A DNA stretch of 64,000 bases from Epiperipatus broadwayi. Its lineage: Eukaryota; Onychophora; Udeonychophora; Euonychophora; Peripatidae. The notes below the pieces were generated by a model. It did no database searches, was not told the DNA's origin, and saw only the letters and a program-made list of their open reading frames with translations. Shown piece by piece: positions 47,788 through 58,329 of the stretch; position 1 is the first letter of the stretch, and every line of letters begins with the position of its first letter. Position numbers and translations under genes: made by a program. The stretch lies in assembly GCA_028023455.1 (NCBI GenBank), contig JAQFVV010006215.1, positions 7,547,230 through 7,611,229 of the forward strand. The letters run 5' to 3'.

Positions 47788-48102
47788 TCATTTCTTCAAA
47801 AAGTAAGTGTCAGTATTGTGTTGATGAACTAAAATTATTTCTACTCTGAAAAAGGAAAAAAAGAAAATAAATTCTAGTAAAGTCAAATATCTGAAATCTT
47901 TGATGGATAACACTTGTAGAAATGTCACCATCAAAAGATGTTGATTGGATTCATTGACAAATGAACTCTCATAAAAAAAATCTATTAGATTATTTGGTAC
48001 TAGTTGATTAGCAACTACATAACGCTTGATGTCACTGATTCCATGCAAAAGCACAGAAATATGTTGTTTACATGGCCTATAGAACAGTTCTGTTCATATT
48101 AG
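47788..48102 (-). CDS. Weak candidate exon or decayed coding fragment
   Basis: Open on the minus strand for about 104 codons after a TGA at about 48103-48105, ending at a stop near 47788. The N-terminal half (LFYRPCKQHISVLLHGISDI, then KRYVVANQLVPNNLIDFF) looks more protein-like than the Phe- and Leu-rich second half, so a real exon might end near 47930. The frame has no ATG at its start. I recognise no family. Same strand as the candidate exon at 42148, about 5.5 kb upstream of it, so they could belong to one gene; this is inference only. Confidence 0.22.
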
Positions 48103-48599
48103 CTGCTAAGCAGGCCTAGATAGCATTGCACACAAATATTACGACCTGCTTTTGTGCTTTATGGTACTATGCAAATAGTGCACACTTCACAGATCGCTAT
48201 GGTATGATGTGAGGATGTGTAGAATTCAAGTGGCCATAACTCTTATATATGCATTTGAAGTAATGATTTTTCATATGACCTGATTTTTATATAGTAATAA
48301 TTGTAAGCCCATCGCCATGCTTTCGTACACATCTTTTTAAGGTGAAACGAATTGTAAAAGTGTATGTCCCAGCATCATTTTACAGAAATCACGTGAAAAA
48401 CATATTTTGTGTAAGAACAGCTATGAGACTACTAAAATGGCTGTGGGTTGTCATTTTTAAAAGCATAAACTTGGTTTGATCAGACAGTAATTTTAAAATG
48501 GAATTCTTACATTTTATTAAATAATGTTATTTCATAAATTTTTTATTAAAATAGTTTTCAAAATGTCATTGCAGAATGTTTTTAATATTTATATGTTTT

Positions 48600-48790
48600 T
48601 GTTTGATCAGAGTAGCGCATGTTTTGGTTGATCCTTTGGATTGTCAAAACCATCGATCATCCTTCCTGCATAATGTAATTTAAAAATGTTTGATCAGAAT
48701 AGTGCATCTTTTGGCTGATCCTTTGGATCATCAAAAACATCGGTCCCCCTCCATGCACATTCCAACGCTATGCACTGACATGTCTAATGT
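48600..48790 (+). repeat. Direct duplication of about 90 bp
   Basis: GTTTGATCAGARTAGYGCAT then TTTTGGYTGATCCTTTGGAT and CATCGRTC occur at about 48600-48662 and again at about 48688-48752. The second is followed by a CATGCACATTCCAACGC tract. The copies are diverged by several bases. Confidence 0.65.
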
Positions 48791-48794
48791 AATT

Positions 48795-49538
48795 AAAAAG
48801 TGTAATTTAGAAATGAATGTTTTCCCAAAAAAAAGTAAATGCAGTTGTTGTTTTTTTTAAAAATGTTTTTAAGAAAAATAAATATACAGGTGAAAGCATT
48901 TTATTTATTTGTTTTTGAATAAATAATAAAATTATAAATCAACCCGGTAATGTTATATCTATTGTTTTTTGACTAGCAACAGGCTCATCAAGTGACATGC
49001 GGTGGCTAATCGACTAGTACCGAATATTTTTCTATTTAAAAACTTTAAATAATAATTTTATTTTTTTCTATTGATATCATAAGTAACTAAAACTGAATTT
49101 AGTTGTGATATATATATAATCTAAAGGATATATTTAATTTGTTTTTTTGAAAATATAAAATTTAATTTACGTGAAAGCATTACTTGATCTAAAAGAGATG
49201 CATAACTAATAAAAAAAATTCCTTTATAGTATGGTGTCTATTGACACACATATATATACTCTTAAATTCTATGATTTATATCTGAATGTTGGTATGAAAA
49301 ATTCCTTGTTTAATAATCATTTGTTTGTATGATTTTAAAGTTATATTTAGTAGATATCTTTTAAAAGGAACATCCAGATAGAGATTTTGGAGTATGTAGC
49401 AAAATCAAGCTAGATTGTACTAAGATTTTACATTAATGATATTAATGTAATTTACTTATTATTTTTTTGTTATACAATTCTATGATGTTAATAAATTTAT
49501 ATTTAATTATTAATAAGCACATCATTTGTTATTCATTG
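48795..49538. other. AT-rich spacer, no gene seen
   Basis: No feature recognised. Confidence 0.45.
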
Positions 49539-49662
49539 AATCACATTTAAAATAGGCAAAACTCTCTCCATACAGTAGTGCCACTCAAAACAAGACAGAG
49601 TAATCAATGGATGCCAGAAGGCTTGCGCATAAAATCCCTATCTAGTGCCTACTCATCCAATA

Positions 49663-49704
49663 TCCCCAAACTTGTTTCTGGCTTATGGCCTTTGTCAGTG
49701 AGGA
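49663..49704 (-). ncRNA. Hammerhead-like ribozyme, family D left half
   Basis: Minus strand: TCCTCA, core CTGACAA (the conserved G is lost), stem II GGC/GCC with loop CATAA, GAAA, AC/GT around AA, T as cleavage base, TGGGGA closing stem I. Just outside, CCAAGG and TTGG can also pair. The core change predicts an inactive copy. Confidence 0.6.
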
Positions 49705-50185
49705 GCCTTGGATCTGAGAGCACTGCACCTAGATCTTAGGATTCCAGCAGCCACCTTTTATCTCTACTTATCTACAAAACTATGAGAACAAAATTGAAAA
49801 CATACAAATATTTTCAATCTAAGCTCAGTAGCTTATATAGTCATATGGGTCTGAACTCAGTTCAGCACCCATACATTTTGGTGTCTTTGATTCTTTTATA
49901 ACCATATCCATCACCTTCCTATTAGGAAGGATTGGTATTAAACCTTTAAACATCACATGATCACTATTTCCCATGCTTGCTCATAACTGTTGTTAAAATA
50001 GGCTTCTCTCCATATAGTAGTGCCACTCAAAGCAAGACTATATAAGCTACTGAGCTTAGATTGAAAATATTTGTATGTTTTCAATTTTGTTCTCATAGTT
50101 TTGTAGTTAAGTAGAGATAATAGGTGGCTGCTGGAGGGTTGCATTAGATCCTAAGATCTAGGTGCAGTGCTTTCAGATCCAAGGT

Positions 50186-50227
50186 TCCTCATTGACGAAG
50201 ACCATAAGCCAAAAACTAGTTTGGGGA
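50186..50227 (+). ncRNA. Hammerhead-like ribozyme, family D right half
   Basis: TCCTCA (50186-50191), core TTGACGA (first C lost), GAC/GCC hairpin, AAAA in place of GAAA, ACTAGT, TGGGGA (50222-50227). Its defects differ from those of the left half, and the two together imply an ancestral CTGACGA / GGC-GCC / GAAA ribozyme. Confidence 0.58.
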
Positions 50228-50452
50228 TATTGGATGAGTAGGCATTAGATAGGGACTTTATGCACAAGCCTTCTGGCATCCATTGATTACTCTGTCTTGC
50301 TTTGAGTGGTACTACAGTATGGAGAGAGTTTTGCCTATTTTAACAACAGTTGTGAGCAAGCATGGGAAATAGTGATCATGTGATATTTAAAGGTTTAATC
50401 ACATTTATTGAATTATAATTATTGAATTTTATATTTATGGATTTATAGCTAT

Positions 50453-50697
50453 ATTTATCTATTTAATCATTTATTTATTTGGTTACTTTATGAAAGGTAA
50501 ATTTGCTAATAGTATAGTTATATAATGATTATAGTTTAATATATATCCTACAGTTTTCGATGATAAAAGGAAGTGCAGACTATCATTATTTCAAATTAAA
50601 AAGAATAGATTCATTGGCATCTTATAAATGTATGTATCTATAGTAATTCAAGCTTTTCCCAGTTTTACTTATGATCAAATACTGTAACAAACTCATG
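50453..50697 (+). repeat. Dispersed repeat, copy 1
   Basis: CTATTTAATCATTTATTTAT, TTGGTTACTTTATGAAAGR, AAATTTGCTAATAGT, GATGATAAAAGGAAGTGCAGAC, TATAGTAATTCAAG and AAATACTGTAACAAA recur at 60793-60997 in the same orientation, with small deletions. No coding frame, tRNA-like boxes or hammerhead core. Type unknown. Confidence 0.75.
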
Positions 50698-50709
50698 GTA
50701 AGTAAATAA

Positions 50710-50763
50710 AATACCTTAGGTAGTGGTAATACCTCAGTAATTTGGGTTTGAATCCAAGCCACT
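50710..50763 (+). repeat. Possible tRNA-like fragment
   Basis: CTTAGGTAGTGGTAATACCT then GGGTTTGAATCCAAGCC: the second matches a B box with its flanking arm (GGTTTGAATCC), the first loosely an A box. It lies directly left of the PLE. Too short and single to assign to a SINE family. Confidence 0.3.
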
Positions 50764-50881
50764 GATATATACAATACAATTTTCTTCTTCCTACTTTCTT
50801 TATGTATTGATGTCTATATTTACATATGATACCATTTTCAACTTTCTTATACACTTAACAATACTATTTTTTTACAAAACT

Positions 50882-50922
50882 TTACTCTTACAGTTTCGAC
50901 TGTCCTGCAGTCATATCAGAGC
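50882..50922 (-). ncRNA. Hammerhead-like motif at PLE 3' end (left copy)
   Basis: Minus strand: AGCT, a CTGATATGA box (the duplicate copies read CTGATGATGA), GACTG/CAGTC hairpin, intact GAAA, ACT...AGT possible stem III. PLEs are known to carry hammerhead motifs at their ends. I could not pair a stem I, so activity is doubtful. Confidence 0.42.
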
Positions 50923-51519
50923 TACAATATCAAAATATATAATCATTTAATACTTTGTATTTATTTATGTAATCAATAACATACATCTTAGCTTGATTAT
51001 TATAAATACTCATTTTCCATTTTATTATTCTACTTTTAACTGATTTAATTTTTTTATTTATAGTGCTTTATTATTAAATTATTCTAAAACAATTTTATTA
51101 TAATTTTAAAACTTTAATCTTTTTAATCTATCATTTTATTATCTTTTTAATTATATTTTCTTAATTACTTCTAAACTTTCTTTATTTTTATTATATATTT
51201 AACTGTTAACTTTTTTACATTATAAAATACCTTTTTATTACATTACTATATGCTTACATTTTTATAATCCTATTTCCAAAAACCAACTGACAAATTTTCA
51301 AAAATTCTTATATTTGTTTAACAACTTCTCTATCATCATTTTCTTCAACTTTATTTTAAAATCTTTTTATATTCAAACTATTATTAATAATAATAACTAT
51401 AATTATTCAAAAAATTATTGTCTTTACCCTAAAATCCATATTAAGATTTGGTTTTATATCTTTAATCAATATTGCCTCTTAATTTTCCTATTCCTTCTAT
51501 TACTTTAATAATTAATTAT

Positions 51520-51680
51520 TTTTATACTATCCTTCTCAAACCTTTGACCTGTTTCTAATGAATGCAAATAAATAGGTGACCTCTTATCATACTTATGTTG
51601 AACTAATATTGTATAAATTGAATTCTTTGTCTCATCTACATAATTAGTTTTTATGTTTTTATTTTTACATGACTTACATT
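51520..51680 (-). pseudogene. PLE GIY-YIG endonuclease remnant, left copy
   Basis: On the minus strand the translation carries the same tail as 53774-54019, including a YVGET-like start near 51650 and HSLETGQRF near 51560-51590, where the other copies read TGHRF: here the conserved His is replaced. Stops and indels break the frame. It forms the C-terminal part of the decayed polyprotein whose RT is at 52265-52525. Confidence 0.6.
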
Positions 51681-51689
51681 CAATTTTAT

Positions 51690-52201
51690 ATACCCCAATT
51701 ATTCATTTTTTCTACTTTTATTACATATTTATTATCTAATATATTAAGTATATTTTTTCTTCTTTTATTTACTATCTTAAATTTTCTTACATTATTAAAC
51801 TTTTTAATAATTTTAATAATTATTTTATTCATTTTTTTTACAATAATATTATTATAAGTTCTAATACCCATATATTCATTATTATGTATTTTAGTTTTTC
51901 TACATACTATCTCCTTATTTTTTTAATTTTTTTTTTCTGATTTCCTTATACTTTCATCTATAATTTTCTCTGGATATTCATTATCTTTAAATTTTTTAAT
52001 TACCAATTCTACCTGTTTACTATAATTTTCTTTGTCTGAGCAATAATTTCTAGCTCTATATATTCTTGAATTTATACTACTTATTTTATATTTCATATCT
52101 ATATTTGAATTCCAATTACTTATATTACTATCCATATTAGATTTTTTATATATAGATGTTTTTATCTTGCACTTACTATTTCTATATGACGTCTTTAACA
52201 A
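51690..52201 (-). pseudogene. PLE post-RT region
   Basis: Two frames, 51923-52201 and 51686-51871. The first has KIKTSIYKKSN, then ARNYCSDKENYSKQVELVIK and FKDNEYPEKIIDESI, the pattern that follows the RT palm in Penelope-like proteins (a TSVYRKPT-like box, a block of Cys/Ser before a long helix ending NGYP). The second is the Lys/Asn-rich linker before the GIY-YIG domain, also present in the right copy at 53268-53420. Confidence 0.6.
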
Positions 52202-52264
52202 AATATCAAAATATGATAATTTATTATTGTTTTCTTTTTCTATTGTAAATTTTATATTTTTATC

Positions 52265-52525
52265 TCACTTATTAACCTCTTCAAGATACATATCTATTTG
52301 TCTTTGACTCTTGTTAAAAAGCAATAAATAATCATCAGCGTACCTTTTCATAAAAATTGGACCATTACTATTATTAATCATTAAATCTTCCATATTCTCC
52401 TTATATATATTACTAAGTACCCTACTTAATGCTCTTCCTATTAATAATCCTTTCCTTTGTTTACAATATTCTCCATTAAATTCAAATGTAATCTCTTTAC
52501 AATTAATTCTCATTATTTCCCTCAA
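52265..52525 (-). pseudogene. PLE reverse transcriptase palm
   Basis: 86 codons. An ITFEFNGEYCKQRKGLLIGR tract corresponds to the F..NG..Y.Q..G..MGS motif of PLE and telomerase-like RTs, here LLIGRALS. RYADDYLLLF holds the catalytic Asp pair about 40 residues later. The order and spacing match RT motifs B and C. N-terminal frames lie upstream on the same strand (52643-52948), separated by stops. The catalytic YADD is retained, but the full ORF is broken. Confidence 0.75.
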
Positions 52526-52642
52526 TTTCTCTATTGGTATGTTTACTTTTTTATGCTCATCATTTCTATATCTTTTTATTGCTAACTCTATTGCTTCTTC
52601 TACATTTGTTAATCCATTATTATATAATCCTTTTACTAATTC

Positions 52643-53010
52643 TTAAACCTTCCCATTTTTTAATTTAGTCTCATCTTTTTTTATTTTAATAAAATACTCC
52701 TCTGACAATAACTTATTTATTTTACCAATATATTCTTCTTTATTCATTAACACTAATTTATTACCTTTATCCAATTTTATAAACACTATCTCTTTCTCAT
52801 ATTTATTCCTTATTTCTTTAACCTCTTTTATCTTAATCACATTATTTAAATTATTTATCCTTTTATTTTTATCTTTATTTTGAATACTTAATTTTTTAAT
52901 TTTATATACCATATTATTCATTTCTTTTTTAAAAATCTCCATCCACAATTTATCTTTTATATTAATTACATTATTAATATCCTTATTTTCATAATAATAT
53001 ATACCATATT
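52643..53010 (-). pseudogene. PLE protein, region before the RT palm
   Basis: The 101-codon frame at 52643-52948 contains a basic helix-rich segment (KKLSIQNKDKNKRINNLNNV) and then KEIVFIKLDKGNKLVLMNKEEY. The latter resembles the ..ITKADKGNAVVIMDK.. box conserved in PLE RT N-termini, which gives good support. The upstream start is not identifiable. Confidence 0.62.
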
Positions 53011-53773
53011 TACTCTCCTAATGCTTTTGTGCTATTTTCTCTACTAATGTTTGCACTTCTTACATCCTTATTTTTACATACTCCATATGGCACATATTTT
53101 ATACCTTTACTTAATATATTCTTTTCTTCTTCAGTAAATTCAATATATTTATTAAATTATTTTTTATAATCCTTAAATTATTTTCCTTCTTTCAACATAT
53201 CCATTTCTTCTTATGTCTTATTATTGTATTTCTGTTTATAATGTCCTTCTTTTCATTACATAATTTCCTAAAAATATTGTAAAAAGGATGAATAAAATAA
53301 TTATTAAAATTAATAAAAAGTTTAATAATGTAATAAAATTCAAGATAGTAAATAAAAGAAAGAAAAATATATTTAATATATTAGATAATAAATATGTAAA
53401 AAAAGTAGAAAAATGCAAATAAAAATATAAAAACTACTTTCAAAATTAAAAGTTTATTTACCCCTTAGAATAGATATAAGAGAAATCAATGATAGCATAA
53501 AATTATGTCAATAAGAAAGTTTCAATGTATACATATAAATATGGTATGCAAACCATGTATATAGAAAAATCAAAAGTTGTATTAGTTCAATAACATAGTC
53601 TCAAGAGCTGCATAAGAAAATTATGATAGGCAATTAATGCAAATATGAAAGAAACAGAAATAAATGTAAATAAAATCAAAGATTACACTAATGCCTTAAG
53701 GCAGTGCATCATATGCATAATTTGCTAGGGATATAAAGTAAGTCAAACCTATATATAAGGTTTAGAAATTCCA

Positions 53774-54019
53774 TTGATTAATTATGTAGGTGAGACAAAG
53801 AATTCAATTTATACAATATTAGTTCAACATAAGTATGATAAGAGGTCATCTATTTATTTGCATTCATTACAAACAGGTCATAGGTTTGAGAAGGATAGTA
53901 TAAAAATGATTAATTATACAAGTAATAGAAGGGATAGGAAAATTAAAGAGGCAATATTGATTAAAAATATAAAATCAAATATTAATAGGGATTTTGGGGT
54001 AAAGACAATAATTTTATGA
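53774..54019 (+). pseudogene. PLE GIY-YIG endonuclease, right copy
   Basis: 81 codons. INYVGETKNSIYTILVQHK covers the YVG part of the GIY-YIG fold and the following helix; the Arg usually found a little later in the helix is replaced here (SIYTIL). HSLQTGHRFE and RRDRKIKEAILIKNIKSNIN match the conserved H..TGH.F and RK..EA..I......N.D blocks, with the catalytic Glu in KEA and the terminal NRDFG. This nuclease nicks target DNA to prime PLE insertion. It is a 5'-truncated copy with no RT. Confidence 0.72.
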
Positions 54020-54480
54020 ATAATTATAGTTATTATTATTAATAATAGTTTGAATATAAAAAGCTTTAAAAATAAAGTTGAAGAAAATGATGATAGAGAG
54101 AGTTAAACAAGTATAAGAATTTTTGAATAAGAATTTTTGAAAATTCATCAGTTGGTTTTTGGAAATAGAATTGTAAAGGTGTAAATATTTAGTAATGTAA
54201 TAAAAAGATAATTTATAATGTAAAAAAGTTAATAGTTAAATATATAATAAAAATAATAAATTAAATAGTAAAGTTTAAAGATTAAAGTTTTAAAATTATA
54301 ATAAAATTGTTTTAGAATAATTTAATAATAAAATACTATAAATAAGAAAATAAAATTAGTTAAGAGTAGAATAATAAAATGGAAAATGATTATTTATAAT
54401 GATCAGGCTAAGATGTTTGTTATTGATCATGTATATAAATATAATATATTAATTGTATGATTATATATTTTGATATTGTA

Positions 54481-54523
54481 GCTCTGATGATGACTGCAGA
54501 ACAGTCAAAACTGTAAGAGTAAT
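54481..54523 (+). ncRNA. Hammerhead-like motif at PLE 3' end (right copy)
   Basis: AGCT, CTGATGA (54484-54490), TGACTG/CAGTCA hairpin, AAAA in place of GAAA, then CTGTAAGAGT. Mirror partner of 50882-50922; the two carry different defects. Confidence 0.42.
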
Positions 54524-54599
54524 GTTTTGGTATAAAAAAGAGTATTGTTAAGTGTATAAGAAAGTTAGAAATGGTATCATATGTAGATATATACAATAA

Positions 54600-55060
54600 A
54601 TAAAAGATAGTCCCTCTTCAACTAGCATGTATTTATAATGGTAAATGTAGAAATATTCAACAACAGGAAGGATGATGAATTTTATTATCTCAATCACTCA
54701 AAAGTATTTTGTTTGTTTCAGGTTTTTATTTGAAGAAACTCCAGGAGCTAAACCTCCTCAAAAAAAAATGTATACAGTGTACTTGGAATTATTTAAGATA
54801 ACAATCATCATTTACCAATTTTTACCATAACACCCCAGCATACAATTTAGTGATTTGCATGTTTTCAGAGTTGTGGATATTTTTATGAACTAGCATATCT
54901 GTGTGTTAACTTTATAACACTTAATCATATAAAAACAAACTAATGAATTAATAAATAATAAAATAACCATTTATTAATAAAACAAAATGAAGGTGGTTTG
55001 ATTGTAACTAGATAATGTAAATTTCATGCATAAAATTATTAAGATCATTTTAACAAATAG
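54600..55060. other. AT-rich spacer, no gene seen
   Basis: Nothing recognised to the right of the PLE target-site duplication. Confidence 0.45.
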
Positions 55061-55064
55061 TTCA

Positions 55065-55235
55065 TATATTTTAATTCTCTTTTTGTTTAGTAATTTTATA
55101 TATAGATATAAAAAAATCAATTATATATATTGAATCCATTTCTAACAAACAAATGCAGATATTTAATTTCTTCCCGTTTAGTAATTTTATGTATAGATAT
55201 GAAAAAAAAAATCAATGTATATATTGTAATGGTAT
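55065..55235 (+). repeat. Tandem duplication of about 100 bp
   Basis: TTTAGTAATTTTATRTATAG then ATATRAAAAAAATCAATATAT-like sequence occurs at about 55088 and 55179. The intervening TTGAATCCATTTCTAACAAA and ATTTAATTT words recur at 58759-58830, so the unit is also dispersed. Confidence 0.55.
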
Positions 55236-55239
55236 GGAG

Positions 55240-57245
55240 AAACTAGGATGAACCTGGAGTAATGGAAAATCATTATTATCAATCCCCAAGTCAGTATAAA
55301 ATTTAAATATAAAATTAAAATATAAAAGGAATGAGCATGAGGCATGAGTCTGAGAGATCATCATCAAACTAACTATAAGTTACTATAAGTTCACTAGCAT
55401 TACATAGAAGCAATAATCATTCAGCATCATGAATGATCAACAATAAAAATAAATTAACAGTCAATCTTATGACTGGATTTGAAAGTGGTTTACTATAGAC
55501 CCGGCTGATTATTTAGCTACTGCCTAACCTAGAGCAGTTATTTAAACAATAATTTAGATGCACAAACTTAAGTGGTAATCCATAATATAACAGTTAAAAA
55601 ATAATGCTGGGTTACTAAAACATGCTGACCATCACCAATGATCTGGCCACTTAGTACCATCAATGTGCTGGCCAACTATAAACTAAATTTCTAAATAAAT
55701 AATTAAATTGAAATGTAGTGCATGGACTTTAAAATATATCCCCTTTGCACCATCCAGCATTAGAGAAGTAATGAAATCATCATCAACTGGATATCCATAA
55801 GCACTAAATGTAAACTTTTATATAACAGACCGTTATGCTTGAATCTGGCTTAGAGAGCAAAAGCTCTATAATTGTTACTGTGATCAAGAGATATAATACA
55901 AACATACAATAATATTTTAGGATTAAATAAATTCACTGGAATAATTTAAACAATGAAATATAAATTTATTAATAACAATTAAATTAAAATGAAATTAAGG
56001 TTTGATGAGTATGTCATAAATATTAATTCATCATTCTGATTTTGATTAATACCATAAGCTATCACATTGTCATTTACAATTATATCATAATATATTTACA
56101 TAAAGCACATATATCAGCACACAGATGTACCTGTAAAAAATTAACATATTTGAATTGTGATAAACTAATAATAAAATTCAATAATTTATTTTAATAATTC
56201 ATAAAGAATGATCAATCCCAGCATATGTGTCCACATGACACTCATCCACATAAGCACATAGATGTGATGTAATGTGGGAATTATCATATAATAAAAAATA
56301 AGCTATCACATTTTAATGATACATAAATAATGATTGTTTTCACACACACACATATATATGGGTATACTCATGGAAATGTGTGCACACACTAATGTTTACA
56401 ATATAAAATATTTTAATTTGTCAAAATAATACTTATTAAAATATATTTTTCACAATTAGTTCCATGTTGAAAATATACATAAAATTCACATGTATGTATG
56501 TATGTATATATAAAAAATAGTATGAATCAAAGTTATTAATTTATTCATTTCTAATGGTAAAAAAAGTTTTTCTTTTTTTTAAAAAAGAAAATTATGAGTT
56601 TCAGTTTGGACAGTTGTTTTCTTTTGATTAATTATAAAAAAATTTAAAAATATTCCAGTTCTTTTGTTTTGAATCTAGAAAGATTTTTGGAGTTAACCTT
56701 TTTTTTTTTTCAAACTAAAATCATTTATGACTCAATCCTTAAATTATTTATTTATTTTACTTTTAAATTAGAGATTTTAACTGTCATTTTCACTAAATTA
56801 TTAAAAATATTATTCTCAATATATATAACACCCTCTATTCACCAACTGCACTTTATAAATATAATACAGTGCCTTTATCTGTGCCTTTTTATATAGATAA
56901 AACAGTATAAATATGAACATTCTTCAGCAAGCTGATGGATTTTCTAGGTAACCTGGCCTCTTCTAAACAATAGACTGGCTTATTGTCATTTTCAAGAAAG
57001 ATATAATCTGGTAACTGTTGACATTCAATTAGTCTATCATTTGATAGACTCCAGGAAAGCCAATGATCTAGTACATATCATGAGTTATGGAACACAGAAA
57101 AATAGGCCCTTTACTACCATGTGAATCCAAACTCAACCATTATAACATTAGCAAAAGCAGCTGATTTGTTCTCTGCATTTTCAGTTATATTTTCCTAGTA
57201 ACTCTGTATAACTAAAAAATTTTAAAATCTTTTTATAAAAAACAC
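55240..57245. other. AT-rich stretch with moderately complex sequence, no gene supported
   Basis: 55230-55900 is less low-complexity than usual and begins near TGTAATGGTATGG, as some LTRs do, but no matching second end was found. 56215-56290 contains a CACATGACACTCATCCACAT stretch with partial self-complementarity. The 75-codon frame at 56669 is hydrophobic and AT-driven. Confidence 0.35.
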
Positions 57246-57250
57246 AATTA

Positions 57251-58329
57251 CACCTGGATCTTGTTTTACACGATAGATAGGTTCCTCAGAAAATGTGCGC
57301 AAAAGAAATCGCTCAAAAATAGACATAACTTACCTTGAAAAAGGGGGAATATGGACTGTGATTTTTCAAAAATTGTGTAAAAGCAAAGCACCAATGTAAA
57401 ATTACTTTAAAATTCACGCAAAAAAAAATAAGGAAATAAAATATGACTAATAAAAAATTTCAAATTTGAAAAAAAATTGATACAAGACAAACTTTTTTTA
57501 ACTATAATATTTAATTTTATTCAAAATAATATATTTTTATGCATAATTTACAGTAATTTACATTTTTTTATACACGTTTTAATTATTATCGCTATTTGCC
57601 GATAAACAGGTTCGTTTGCAAACTGGTAAAAAATCAGATTCTTTACAAGAGGAAATACAACTAGCACCAACTTCACTCTCATGTTGTGTTAATGATTTTC
57701 TGGTGACAACGTAATTAGTAATAAATCTAACAACTAAAAATTAAATTCTTATTTTTGTCTTTAATTTTTTAATTTTCAATTCCATTTAAAAATCAAATTT
57801 CGTTTCACATCACATTAATTTCAGGTCACCTTAAGTAATTTTTAAATTGTTAATTGCAATTAAAAATCAAATTTTAATTTTTAATTGTTAGATTTAATTG
57901 TGCCCACTGCTATTACTCACCTTTTAAAAATAAACTTGCGGACACTAAATGATTAATAATTGATTACATTCTTTTTTAAAAAGCAAAAACAGAATGCGAT
58001 TTAAAATGCAAAATTAACACGCCCAATGTTTAAACAAATTTACATTATAATCTTGTAAAATTTAATGTGGGTATACATAAAATGTGGAAATCATGATTTT
58101 AATTTCATTATTGCATAAAATCTTACTATTATAAAGCACTGAAAATATTGAAATTACTAAGATGAAAGTCAAATTCCAATAATGTGCTATTACTTTCAAT
58201 ATGACGTAAGTGCGCGAAATTTATTATTTAAAGTAATAGCGCATTATTGGAGTTTGACTTTCGAAGTAACATGAATCACATAACTTCAAAATCGCGTTAA
58301 ATAAATCCGCGTAAAATGAGACCCGGGTG
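57251..58329. mobile_element. Pogo/Tigger-like MITE, copy 2
   Basis: 1079 bp between TA dinucleotides (57249-57250, 58330-58331). Ends CACCTGGATCTTGTTTTACAC and CGCGTAAAATGAGACCCGGGTG (as words). Nearly collinear with 13767-14684, but with an extra block of about 115 bp at 57783-57895 (absent from copy 1) and a different short segment near 57969-58000. The internal hairpin is kept at about 58166-58262. Same orientation as copy 1. Since neither copy has transposase, both moved in trans. Confidence 0.8.

Larger units (their letters stand above)
49550..50396. mobile_element. Family D hammerhead repeat, tandem plus inverted, with TSD
   Basis: Flanked by AATCACATTTA (49539-49549 and 50397-50407), an 11-bp target-site duplication. 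From the left it reads as minus-strand family D for about 1.1 units (period about 446 bp, with AAAATAGGC at 49549 and again at 49995). It then switches strand at 50036-50038, where GAC is shared, and continues as a plus-strand unit ending TCATGTGATATTTAAAGG. The two halves carry oppositely directed ribozyme motifs. Shared words with family B (GCTGAACTGAGTTCAGA on one strand, CATATGGGTCTGA on the other) and the TCATGTGA tail shared with A and C argue for a common origin. The ORF at 49953-50144 is incidental. Confidence 0.8.
50777..54585. mobile_element. Penelope-like element pair, head to head, within one TSD
   Basis: GATATATACAATA flanks the block (50764-50776 and 54586-54598), a 13-bp target-site duplication. 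The left portion (to about 53260) is a decayed PLE read on the minus strand; the right portion (from about 53268) is a 5'-truncated PLE read on the plus strand. 50813-51870 and 53268-54585 are reverse complements apart from an extra stretch at about 53430-53740 in the right copy. Both outward 3' ends carry a hammerhead-like motif (50882-50922 and 54481-54523). PLEs encode a reverse transcriptase plus GIY-YIG endonuclease and often have partial inverted copies, so the layout fits. Neither copy is intact. Confidence 0.82.

Noticed and set aside
54125-54160. CCAACTGATGA word on the minus strand within the PLE, similar to the family A core
   Set aside because: The other PLE copies read CTGACAA, and no GAAA box or stem I is present.
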